27,428 bases of DNA from positions 1 through 27,428 of the forward strand of contig JBDRKQ010000057.1 in assembly GCA_043813895.1 (NCBI GenBank), read 5' to 3'. Below are positions 15,616 to 22,586 of the stretch, piece after piece (the first letter of the stretch is position 1; each line of letters opens with the position of its first letter). Source of the DNA: CAZTAR01 sp043813895. Its GTDB lineage: Bacteria > Planctomycetota > Phycisphaerae > UBA1845 > UTPLA1. The translations under genes were made by a program, and so were the position numbers. Below the pieces are notes generated by a model. The model was given only the letters and a program-made list of their open reading frames with translations. It had not been told where the DNA came from and made no database searches.

Positions 15616-15666
15616 GTAGCACCGGCGCCAAAGCCGGTGAAAACACAGGCGGGACGCCTGTGCCAC
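15616..15666. repeat. Double-hairpin repeat unit (family C), copy 2
   Basis: GTAGCACCGGCGCCAAAGCC and the rest of a first hairpin (CACCGGC/GCCGGTG) are followed by a second hairpin CACAGGCGGGACGCCTGTG ending CCAC. It lies 18 bases from the stop of the leftward CBS gene and 33 bases after the 73-bp unit. Confidence 0.75.
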
Positions 15667-15683
15667 AAGTCCTGTTAGATGGC

Positions 15684-16139
15684 CTAAGTCTTCGTGTACA
15701 GGTACTCGCCGATGTCGTCGATGGTGCGTTCGAGGTGTTCGATCGTTCCGCGTTGAGCGGCGACTTCCGCGGCCATCATGTCGCGCGCCGAGATGAGGCC
15801 GAAGAGGCGACCGTCCTCAACCACCGGCAGGTGACGGATGCCTTTGCCGGTCATGGCGGCACTGCACTCGGCAATGGAGGTATCTCGCCGGCAGCAGGCC
15901 ATCGTGGAGGTCATCATGTCGGCGACCTTGGCCTCATCCGGCGATCGCCGGGCCGCGACGACCTTGGTAAGGATGTCGCGTTCGGTGAGGATGCCGACGG
16001 CCTTCTCGCCGTCGACGACCACCAATGCGCCGATTTTCAGGGAAGTCATGATGTCGGCGGCTTCGCCGGCGCTGGCGTTTTGATCGATTGTCTTAACGTC
16101 GCTACCCTTGGTCTCGAGAATGGATCTAGCCGTGTCCAT
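15684..16139 (-). CDS. CBS-pair protein
   Basis: The 151-residue cytoplasmic protein consists of two CBS domains (about 8-62 and 72-126) followed by a short helix. Typical motifs are 'AADIMTSLKIGALVVVDGEK', 'AVGILTERDIL', 'GIRHLPVVEDGRLFGLISA' and 'RDMM'. CBS pairs bind adenosyl nucleotides such as AMP, ATP or SAM and act as sensors. No partner domain is fused, so it is a stand-alone sensor whose target is unknown. The ATG at 16139 has GGAGG six bases upstream, which excludes the longer frame from 16358. It is convergent with the PH-domain gene and divergent from the M16 genes. Confidence 0.88.
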   Translation of the reverse strand: MDTARSILETKGSDVKTIDQNASAGEAADIMTSLKIGALVVVDGEKAVGILTERDILTKVVAARRSPDEAKVADMMTSTMACCRRDTSIAECSAAMTGKGIRHLPVVEDGRLFGLISARDMMAAEVAAQRGTIEHLERTIDDIGEYLYTKT

Positions 16140-16296
16140 GCGAAACCTCCAGATACCAATGTCGGACGCCGCCTGCGCCCGGCGCCGGAAGCATAGACAA
16201 CCGGCGGGGGAATGGCAAAGGAGAAGGAGGCGGGAGAAGATGAGGGGCGTCTGCGGCCTGCCGGGCAAGGCCGATTCCCCATCCGCACTCCGGGCG

Positions 16297-16325
16297 TGGC
16301 ACGATGGAGTAAGAGGTGCTATAAC
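16297..16325 (+). promoter_or_regulatory. Promoter-like element for the M16 gene pair
   Basis: TATAAC (16320-16325) ends six bases before the ATG at 16332. A weak -35 (TGGCAC, 16297-16302) lies 17 bases upstream of it. If used, transcription would begin at the start codon. No Shine-Dalgarno is present, which fits a leaderless message. Confidence 0.45.
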
Positions 16326-16331
16326 GCCTGG

Positions 16332-17579
16332 ATGAAGCACGAGGAGCAATATCACCACCGGCGCCTGGAATGCGGCATCGAGTTCGCCGCACAGCCGATT
16401 GCGGGTCGCGGTACGGTCGCCTACGAGATTCGGGTACTGGCCGGCCTAACTGCAGAGCCGGAGGACAAGCTGGGCCTAGCCAGGCTTGTTGATGAGACGC
16501 TGGGCAAGGGCACTTTGAAACACACGGCCCAGGGGCTTTCGGACGCCTTCGACGCGATCGGTGCGAGTTGCTCATCCGGTGTCGGGCGGGAGTCCTTCGC
16601 CTTTCGCTGCTGTTGTCTTCCGGAGTATCTCTTGGACGCGCTCTCGCTCCATGCGGAGATGCTGCAAAGCCCGACCTTTCCGGAGGAGTTCGTGCGCGTG
16701 GCGGTGGACCTCGGCCACCAGGAGCTGACCGCGCTGGAGGACGAGCCCGGCGAGTTGGCGCGGAAGTTCATCGCGCCACACGCATATGGTCCCTTGCTGG
16801 GCAGGCATGAGTTGGGGATGAATGAGACGCTGGACCGAATCTCACGGGACGACATCGTCTCGTTCTGGCGAGAGCAGTTCGCCGCCGTCAGAATTCAAGT
16901 GGCTGTCGCAGGCGCAGTGGATGTTGACCTGGCCCGAGACCAGATCGAACGGTTGTTCGTCGGATTCGGCCGAACCGATGAGGACGGTCGGACCGCTTGT
17001 AAGGTGGTGTTCTCTCCCGGCGTGCACCATCACGGCAAGGACCTGGAACAGGAGCACGTCCTGATCTGTTGGCCGGGTGCCGCGGTCACGAGCGATGACT
17101 ACCCAGTCGAACGCGTCGTCTTGGGGATTCTCAGCGGGGGGATGAGTTCACGGTTGTTCACGGAGGTCCGCGAGAAGCAGGGCCTGGTGTATTGGGTGGG
17201 GGCGTGGGATGAGCATCCGCGCGGCGCGGGGATGACGTTTCTCGGCGCGTCGACCACACCCGCCCGTTGCGACCAGACGGTCAAGGTGCTGCTGCAAGAA
17301 TTGGACCGATTGGCGGGGGATGTCACGGAGTCGGAGCTTTCAAGGGCGAAGGTCGGGATCATCGCCAAGTCTCAGACGCGTGGAGACATCACGCGATTGC
17401 GGATGGCCGAGTTGAGCAGCGACCTGTTTCACTACGGACGGCCGGTGCCGCTTGCGGAGAAGAACGAACGCGTGTCCCTGGTGACGGTGGATGATATCCA
17501 ACGGTACCTCGCGACCTATCGCCGGGACAAGTTGTGCATCCTGACGCTGGGTCCGCGGGAATTGAAAACCGCGTATTGA
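16332..17579 (+). CDS. M16-family peptidase subunit without zinc motif (regulatory partner)
   Basis: This 415-residue protein has the two-domain M16B fold length. The zinc motif HxxEH is replaced by R51-L52-V53-D54-E55 ('LARLVDETLGKGT'), so this subunit cannot bind catalytic zinc. The C-terminal domain keeps the substrate-binding Arg/Tyr pair in 'VREKQGLVY' (R290 and Y297), spaced as in other M16 enzymes. This is the pattern of the non-catalytic partner in heterodimeric M16 proteases such as the mitochondrial processing peptidase alpha subunit and bacterial M16B pairs. It precedes the catalytic subunit gene by 99 bases. The start at 16332 gives the usual family length; the frame extends up to 16212, but the extra residues are not M16-like. 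Confidence 0.87.
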   Translation: MKHEEQYHHRRLECGIEFAAQPIAGRGTVAYEIRVLAGLTAEPEDKLGLARLVDETLGKGTLKHTAQGLSDAFDAIGASCSSGVGRESFAFRCCCLPEYLLDALSLHAEMLQSPTFPEEFVRVAVDLGHQELTALEDEPGELARKFIAPHAYGPLLGRHELGMNETLDRISRDDIVSFWREQFAAVRIQVAVAGAVDVDLARDQIERLFVGFGRTDEDGRTACKVVFSPGVHHHGKDLEQEHVLICWPGAAVTSDDYPVERVVLGILSGGMSSRLFTEVREKQGLVYWVGAWDEHPRGAGMTFLGASTTPARCDQTVKVLLQELDRLAGDVTESELSRAKVGIIAKSQTRGDITRLRMAELSSDLFHYGRPVPLAEKNERVSLVTVDDIQRYLATYRRDKLCILTLGPRELKTAY

Positions 17580-17598
17580 AGCACCCTAACACAACCTG

Positions 17599-17647
17599 TG
17601 GCACGGGCGCCGAAGCCTGTGAACCCGCCGCCGAGACGGCGGCGCCA
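17599..17647. repeat. Double-hairpin repeat unit (family C), copy 3, between the M16 genes
   Basis: The unit starts GTGGCACGGGCGCCGAAGCC and ends with the hairpin CGCCGCCGAGACGGCGGCG followed by CCAC. It occupies half of the 99-base gap between the two M16 genes, so it would form strong RNA hairpins inside their shared transcript. Confidence 0.75.
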
Positions 17648-17678
17648 CAAGGGGTTGTACTGAACAGGCTGGCAGAAG

Positions 17679-18923
17679 ATGAAGTCGAACGGTTTTGTGG
17701 AACATACGCTGGCGAACGGTCTGCGGATCGTCATCGAACCGATGTCGCACGTGCAGAGTGCCGCGGCCGGTTTCCTGGCCCGGACCGGCGCGCGAGACGA
17801 AACGCCGGACCTTGCCGGCGTGTCGCACTTCGTGGAACACATGTGCTTCAAGGGTACGGCCAAACGAAGTTGGCGAGAGATCACGCTGGATTTCGACAAC
17901 ATGGGGAGCATGTACAACGCCTATACGTCGAAGGAGCGGACGTTCTACTACGGGTGGGTGCCCGTCGAGGACCTGGAGAAGCAACTTGAACTACTCGGAG
18001 ACATGATGCGGTCGGCGTTTCCGGCTGAAGAGTTCGAGATGGAGAAGAAGGTGATCTTGGAAGAGATCGCCATGTCGGACGATCAGAGCGACCATCGCGT
18101 GTATGACCTGATCCACGAGCACGTGTATGCCGGGCACGCGCTTTCGTGGCCGGTGCTGGGAACGGTCGAGACGATCAAGGCCCTGACGCGGGATCAACTC
18201 TTCGGATACTTCCGGTCGCGTTATCATCCCGGGAACCTGTTGCTGCTGGTTGCCGGCGCTGTCGAACCAAACGCCGTCATCGAGATGGCGGAGCGGCTCT
18301 GCGGCGACTGGCAGGCATCGACGGCCCGACCGGACCGCGTGGCGCCGCCGACGGCGCCGACGGGGACCTTTGTCACGCAGACCGATCGCTTCAAACAGCA
18401 GGCGTTGGTGTTGGCATATCCCGCCCCTTCGGCAACGGACGAGGCGAGAGAAACGGCCGACATTTGCGCGGCGGTTCTCGGAGGACACAATTCTCGTTTC
18501 TTCTGGAACATCATTCAGACCGGCTTGTCGCCGCATGTCGCGATGGTGCGGATCGACTACTGCGACGTCGGCATGATGATGGCTTTCGGTTTCTGCGAGC
18601 CGCAACACTCGGAGCGGATGCTGGAGGCGATGCGGGGCGAGATCGATCAGGTGATTGCGGCGGGGGTTCGCGAGGAAGAAGTCCAGCGCGTGAAGAACCG
18701 TACGCGTACGGCGTTGGCGACGGAGGCGGAGGCGCCCTACCACCGCCTATCGCAACTGGCCGACGACGTGGATGTCTTTGGTCATCCGCGCAGTGTTTCC
18801 GAGCGCCTGGCTGCGGTGGATCGGGTAAGCGTCACAGGAATCCGCGAGTACCTCGAGGCCTGGCCCATGAGCGGTCCCGGATGGCTGACAAGCCTCGGCC
18901 CGAGGGATTGGCCGAAGGTGTAG
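17679..18923 (+). CDS. M16-family zinc metallopeptidase, catalytic subunit
   Basis: The 414-residue protein carries an intact inverted zinc motif H50-F51-V52-E53-H54 ('VSHFVEHMCFKGT'). The third ligand is E128 or E129 in 'VILEEIAMS', and 'NAYTSKERTFYY' is typical of M16B peptidases. The C-terminal domain lacks the Arg/Tyr pair: 'SRFFWNIIQTGLSPHVAM' has Ile and Pro where its neighbour has R290 and Y297. It should therefore need the upstream M16 protein to form a working site. No signal peptide is seen, so it is probably cytoplasmic and degrades or processes peptides. The ATG has only a weak AGAAG upstream; co-expression with the preceding gene is likely. Confidence 0.9.
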   Translation: MKSNGFVEHTLANGLRIVIEPMSHVQSAAAGFLARTGARDETPDLAGVSHFVEHMCFKGTAKRSWREITLDFDNMGSMYNAYTSKERTFYYGWVPVEDLEKQLELLGDMMRSAFPAEEFEMEKKVILEEIAMSDDQSDHRVYDLIHEHVYAGHALSWPVLGTVETIKALTRDQLFGYFRSRYHPGNLLLLVAGAVEPNAVIEMAERLCGDWQASTARPDRVAPPTAPTGTFVTQTDRFKQQALVLAYPAPSATDEARETADICAAVLGGHNSRFFWNIIQTGLSPHVAMVRIDYCDVGMMMAFGFCEPQHSERMLEAMRGEIDQVIAAGVREEEVQRVKNRTRTALATEAEAPYHRLSQLADDVDVFGHPRSVSERLAAVDRVSVTGIREYLEAWPMSGPGWLTSLGPRDWPKV

Positions 18924-18939
18924 CAGCCCGAGGGAAGAC

Positions 18940-19045
18940 GTAGCGTCCGACCCCCGTGTCGGACGTTTTACACCAGCCCGAAGCGCAAGCGAAGACGCAA
19001 AAGCAGCGTCGGTACCCCACGGCCGACAGGGGCGTCGGCCGCTAC
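18940..19045. repeat. GTAGCG unit, copy 5, interrupted by nested module
   Basis: It starts GTAGCGTCCGACCCCCGTGT and ends GGGGCGTCGGCCGCTAC, so it runs opposite to copies 3 and 4. Between the halves lies the module ACACCAGCCCGAAGCGCAAG... (18970-18996), also found reversed inside copy 2. Confidence 0.8.
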
Positions 19046-19162
19046 GAAAGCACGCAAGCCGCGCGGGAGGATTGCCCGCTGGGCCGAGAGTCCTTTTTCG
19101 GCTCCACCGGCAGCAGGATTCACGTCTTGCGATGCTCGCGGGAAGGGATTCCCGTCCTGAGA

Positions 19163-19207
19163 GGGTGCGAGAAAGGATTCTCGCACCAGCGTATTCTCGC
19201 ACCAGCG
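19163..19207. repeat. 10-bp perfect hairpin followed by a 15-bp duplication
   Basis: GGTGCGAGAA (19164-19173) and TTCTCGCACC (19178-19187) form a perfect stem with a four-base loop. ATTCTCGCACCAGCG occurs at 19177-19191 and again at 19193-19207. A related hairpin, CGGGAAGGGATTCCCG, lies just upstream (about 19138-19154). Confidence 0.75.
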
Positions 19208-19276
19208 TCGTAAGGGGGTTAGCAGGCGTGCCGGTGGGGTCCGAGTTGCCCGGAAACCCGCATGAAGGTGCTGGAA

Positions 19277-19307
19277 TTGAAATTGTTTGCCGATTCGAGT
19301 GTATACC
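19277..19307 (+). promoter_or_regulatory. Possible promoter for the polytopic membrane protein
   Basis: TTGAAA (19277-19282) and TATACC (19302-19307) are separated by 19 bases, slightly long for sigma70. The start point would be near 19314, 30 bases before the ATG. Confidence 0.3.
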
Positions 19308-19343
19308 TGTTCTGATCGGGTATGGCCTGGTCTGAGGCGAAAG

Positions 19344-21194
19344 ATGTCCGACGCGCCTGCTGAGAAGGTCGGTTCCGGTACGGAGGAGGGCTCGTTCCGC
19401 GCGCGGAGAGGCCCCGGTTCCGAGCCGTTGGTCAAACTGGTGCCGGTACGGCCTTCGGGAACAGGAACCAGTGTCGCTGGCGGGCGGTGTTTTCCGGCCG
19501 ATCGGCCGAGCCCGGTGTCGACAAGCCCTGCGGGGAATTCGCCGAGTTCGAAGGCGGTCGCGGGCTATGTTATCGGATTCCTACTCGTGGTGGCGGGCGC
19601 GCTGGCGGCGGTGCTGCCCCATGAGACGTGGGCTCGGTGGCTGGCGTTTGCAGGCGAGCCCTGGACCGGCGAATTCTGCCGCTGGGGGGGGCTGAGTCTG
19701 TTGTTCGTCGCCGGCGTGTCTTTCCTGCCTTCGAGGCCGATCTTCGTCTTGCTCACGTCGGCATCGTTCCTGTTGGTGGCGTATGGCGTAGACGCGATGA
19801 CGGAGTCCGCACTCGCCGAGTCCGTCGAGGGAATCTTCGGCAGCGGACTGGCGTTGGCGGTAGCCGTCGTAGGGTCGCTGGCCCTGGGCTACCTGGTCCA
19901 CACGGCCCCGCGCGTTGCCCCTCCGAGGGTCCGCGGGATCATTGGGTTGCTCTTAGTTGCGCTAGCCGGCCTTGGCACGGTACACGGGTGGTACGACACG
20001 GCGATTTCCAGTCTCGCGCCAAAGCTGGGCTCTGGCGTCGCGGAGTTTGTCTCGCAATGGAGTGAGGAATGCACGTGGGCGGTCGCGCTGATTCTCACGG
20101 CTGTGGGCGCGGCGTCTTCGCGCACGAGGCCGATTCACTTTCTTGTCGCCATTCTGCTGGGCGCGCTGGCCTACTACTGCGTCCATGCGGGCATGGAGAA
20201 AGTGGTCGTCTTCCCCGAATTCGGCAAGAGCCTTCCTGAGGTCAGCTGGAAGAATGTGGAACTCTGGCGGTGGGTGGCGGCGGGCGAGTTGGTGTTGCTG
20301 GGTATGATCCTGTTGTACCAGGCGCTGGGGATCGGCGGATTCAGCGTCGCGACCGCCTTCGCATGGATGCTCGTTGCCCTGAGTCTCTACGCCTCGCTGG
20401 GTTCGTTTTCGGGACTGCGGTTCCTCTCTTCCGCGGTCTCGGGACACTGGGCCGGAGGCGGCGGAACCGGGAGCATGACCTCCGACTCATTGTCAGCCAT
20501 GGGCATGCCTGTTCAACAGTCGGACGATGCCGCGGCGACCACGACGTCCGGCATGCCGCCCGCTACGACGTCTCGCACATCCGCGGGCGGAGCGCATGCT
20601 GCCCCCATACTCTCATCTGCGAATCCGGCGACGGACCGGCAACGGATTGTCGGAGAGGTGACGCGACAAACCTGGCTCCTCGTGACGGCCATCCTGGCGG
20701 GCGTGATCGGAATCACAGGGCTGCGCATGTTGTCGTTGCCTCTGGGGCTGAGGCTGCTGCTGTTGTGCGGATTGTGGGTGGCGACGGCACTCGGCGTGGC
20801 GGCTCTGTGTTCGATCGCGCCGGATCGCGGCGAGGGAAAGTTGGAGCTATGGCTTGTTCTCTGGACGCAGTCGAAATGCCATGTCTACGGCGTTTGGGTC
20901 GCGTTCATCGCGACAATGGCCGTGGCGGGGAGTTGGGCGATGCTGGGCAAGGGCACTGGCGACTCCTGGGCGCAGGCAAGCATCTACGCCATCTTCGCGG
21001 GGACGTTACTGAGCCTCTTGGGCGTGACGGTCCTGATCCGCTTCGGCGGGTTTCCTCCGTTGCCGATTTGGACTTACGTTGCGATCGCGGTTGGACAGTC
21101 GTACTTGGCGTGGGTACTGTTGATGCACCTAAGCACTCACGCACGGCGTGGGTGGTTGCGAACGGGGAGCATCGGCCTCCGGCCGGTACAGTGA
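19344..21194 (+). CDS. Large polytopic membrane protein, function unknown
   Basis: This 616-residue protein has a hydrophilic N-terminal tail (about 1-68, Ser/Pro/Gly-rich). Roughly eight membrane segments follow in the first half (between 71 and 350). A low-complexity Ser/Thr/Gly/Ala linker spans about 355-440, and about five more membrane segments lie in the second half (451-604). I recognise no transporter or enzyme motif. The linker suggests two membrane halves, possibly a fused pair. The ATG at 19344 has GAGG six bases upstream, and the frame before it has no protein-like content. It is followed by the lipoprotein hydrolase gene on the same strand. Confidence 0.8.
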   Translation: MSDAPAEKVGSGTEEGSFRARRGPGSEPLVKLVPVRPSGTGTSVAGGRCFPADRPSPVSTSPAGNSPSSKAVAGYVIGFLLVVAGALAAVLPHETWARWLAFAGEPWTGEFCRWGGLSLLFVAGVSFLPSRPIFVLLTSASFLLVAYGVDAMTESALAESVEGIFGSGLALAVAVVGSLALGYLVHTAPRVAPPRVRGIIGLLLVALAGLGTVHGWYDTAISSLAPKLGSGVAEFVSQWSEECTWAVALILTAVGAASSRTRPIHFLVAILLGALAYYCVHAGMEKVVVFPEFGKSLPEVSWKNVELWRWVAAGELVLLGMILLYQALGIGGFSVATAFAWMLVALSLYASLGSFSGLRFLSSAVSGHWAGGGGTGSMTSDSLSAMGMPVQQSDDAAATTTSGMPPATTSRTSAGGAHAAPILSSANPATDRQRIVGEVTRQTWLLVTAILAGVIGITGLRMLSLPLGLRLLLLCGLWVATALGVAALCSIAPDRGEGKLELWLVLWTQSKCHVYGVWVAFIATMAVAGSWAMLGKGTGDSWAQASIYAIFAGTLLSLLGVTVLIRFGGFPPLPIWTYVAIAVGQSYLAWVLLMHLSTHARRGWLRTGSIGLRPVQ

Positions 21195-21263
21195 TTTGAG
21201 AATCGGCGGTATCACGCCCGACGTGCTTTGTACCACGCCAGGTCGCGCTCCTGACGCCCCAAC

Positions 21264-21334
21264 AGCCCCCGGCCTTGGCCGGGGGGGTGTTCTGCGACGT
21301 GCGGGAACGTACCACCCGGCCAAGGCAGGGGGCT
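21264..21334 (+). promoter_or_regulatory. Competing GC-rich hairpins in the gap before the hydrolase gene
   Basis: CCCCCGGC (21266-21273), loop CTTG, GCCGGGGG (21278-21285) form a tight local hairpin 70 bases after the membrane protein stop. The stretch 21264-21283 can instead pair with 21315-21334 at 19 of 20 positions. The two folds share bases and exclude each other. It may be a terminator or an attenuator; no U-run follows, so the role is inference. Confidence 0.5.
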
Positions 21335-21441
21335 CTTGGGCCTGGTCGCCTCCCACCTTGCGATGTGCTGCCAGCGATACCTCGTCGAAGAGGCTTTCTT
21401 GCGATCACAGCAGGATCGGAGCGCGCGGAGCCGCCAGCCCG

Positions 21442-22407
21442 GTGACGTTGATCTCAGCACTCGTCTGTCTGCTGGCGTTACAGGCGGGTTGTAGCGTCGA
21501 AGATCTTGCGACGGAGCAGCGGGCGCAGCGCGGGCTGGTGATCGTTCTGCCTGGGATCGAGGGGCGGAGCGTGTGGAACGTCAACATTGCCCGTGGGCTG
21601 GATGAAGGCGGTTTCAAGGGGGCGATCGAGATATTCGACTGGGGAACGGCGGTGCCCGGGGGGGCGATCATCAACCTCACAGACTTGGAGCGGAATCGCC
21701 TCGTCGCGCAGCAACTCAAGCGCCGGATCATGCGATACCGGCGGCAGCAACCCGGCCGGCCGGTTCACCTCGTAGGGCACTCGGGCGGCGCGGGGGTGGC
21801 GCTGTTGACAATCGAAGACCTGCCGCGAGACGCGCCGCTGACCAGTGCCATCCTACTCGCGGCCGCGGTCAGTCCGACACACGACCTTCGCTGCGCGCTT
21901 CGACGCACCGAGTACGGCATCTTCAACTACTACTCCCCCTACGATAAGGGCTTCCTGGTGCTGGGAACCGGCCTATTCGGCACGATCGACCGGCAACACG
22001 GGGCGGCCGCCGGCGCGGTCGGCTTCAAGAAACCGATGGGAATGGATGAAGAAGACGCGGCCGTGTACGACAAGCTGCATCAGATCAAGTGGAAGTCCGA
22101 GATGCGACGGCAAGGGCACTACGGAGGCCACATGGGGTGGGCATCGCGTGAGTTCGTCCGGGACGTGCTGGCGCCGCTCATTAATAGCCTGAAGCCGATT
22201 GAACGATCGGGCCCCGGCTTTCGGAGCGAGAAACGCGATCGCGAGCAAGAGACTGATGAAGGTAGACGGGAAAAGAGGCCCGTTGGAAGACCGGAGAGGA
22301 AACCCGCCGGAAAGCCCGATAAGAGAGAGCTGCTCGCTCCAGACGCGGCTTCCGGTGAAGGCGCTTTGGTCAGACGAGCTCTGAGTGGCGCGTTTGGATC
22401 AGAATGA
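21442..22407 (+). CDS. Predicted lipoprotein alpha/beta hydrolase (lipase/esterase-like)
   Basis: This protein of about 321 residues has a hydrophobic signal and the lipobox 'ALQAGC' (Cys17). Strand 'GLVIVLPGIEG' leads to the nucleophile elbow 'VGHSGG' (Ser114). A late 'GHYGGHMGW' offers the likely catalytic histidine. The fold is that of a serine esterase or lipase, and the substrate is unknown. The last ~75 residues are a Lys/Arg/Glu-rich tail, probably disordered. The start is uncertain: GTG at 21442 gives a compact signal peptide but no basic residues before the hydrophobic core, and GGAG lies 11 bases upstream. The open frame runs back to 21148, though upstream of 21350 it reads through the paired hairpins. 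Confidence 0.8.
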   Translation: MTLISALVCLLALQAGCSVEDLATEQRAQRGLVIVLPGIEGRSVWNVNIARGLDEGGFKGAIEIFDWGTAVPGGAIINLTDLERNRLVAQQLKRRIMRYRRQQPGRPVHLVGHSGGAGVALLTIEDLPRDAPLTSAILLAAAVSPTHDLRCALRRTEYGIFNYYSPYDKGFLVLGTGLFGTIDRQHGAAAGAVGFKKPMGMDEEDAAVYDKLHQIKWKSEMRRQGHYGGHMGWASREFVRDVLAPLINSLKPIERSGPGFRSEKRDREQETDEGRREKRPVGRPERKPAGKPDKRELLAPDAASGEGALVRRALSGAFGSE

Positions 22408-22434
22408 TGTCGCGCGAAAGAAACGCATGATTTG

Positions 22435-22464
22435 TTGTAACGAGGATAGCGCGCTCGCTAGAAT
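22435..22464 (+). promoter_or_regulatory. Sigma70-type promoter for the PAS-GAF-receiver gene
   Basis: TTGTAA (22435-22440), an 18-base spacer and TAGAAT (22459-22464) predict a start near 22471 and a leader of about 115 bases. A second TAGATA lies just before the ATG (22577-22582) but has no -35 partner. Confidence 0.5.
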
Positions 22465-22586
22465 GGTTAGGCCGAAGAAGTAGGGGAAGAGACGGTTGCG
22501 GAGGTGAGGTGGGCCGCGTCGAGACAGAGGCTCGCGGTGTTCTACGCAATCCTGCCTCCACTCTTGCGGCAAGGGCTAGATAAACT

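Larger units (their letters stand above)
18924..19343. other. Gap filled by repeats, hairpins and a leader
   Basis: No gene is supported. The 420-base gap contains the interrupted GTAGCG unit (18940-19045), a cluster of hairpins ending in a 15-bp duplication (19163-19207), and a possible promoter plus leader for the membrane protein at 19344. Confidence 0.65.

Noticed and set aside
15549..16196. 215-codon plus-strand frame over the CBS gene
   Set aside because: It is antisense to the CBS-pair protein and starts inside a repeat; the minus-strand protein has clear domain motifs and a ribosome site.
16297..16310. TGGCAC considered as a sigma54 promoter half
   Set aside because: No TTGC element follows at the required spacing; TATAAC at sigma70 distance explains it better.
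134..19045. Repeats considered as a CRISPR array
   Set aside because: The units are dispersed over 19 kb, differ in sequence and orientation, and have no regular spacers; no cas gene is present.
20270..21199. 309-codon plus-strand frame overlapping the polytopic protein
   Set aside because: It is an out-of-phase shadow; the other frame has membrane segments and a ribosome site.
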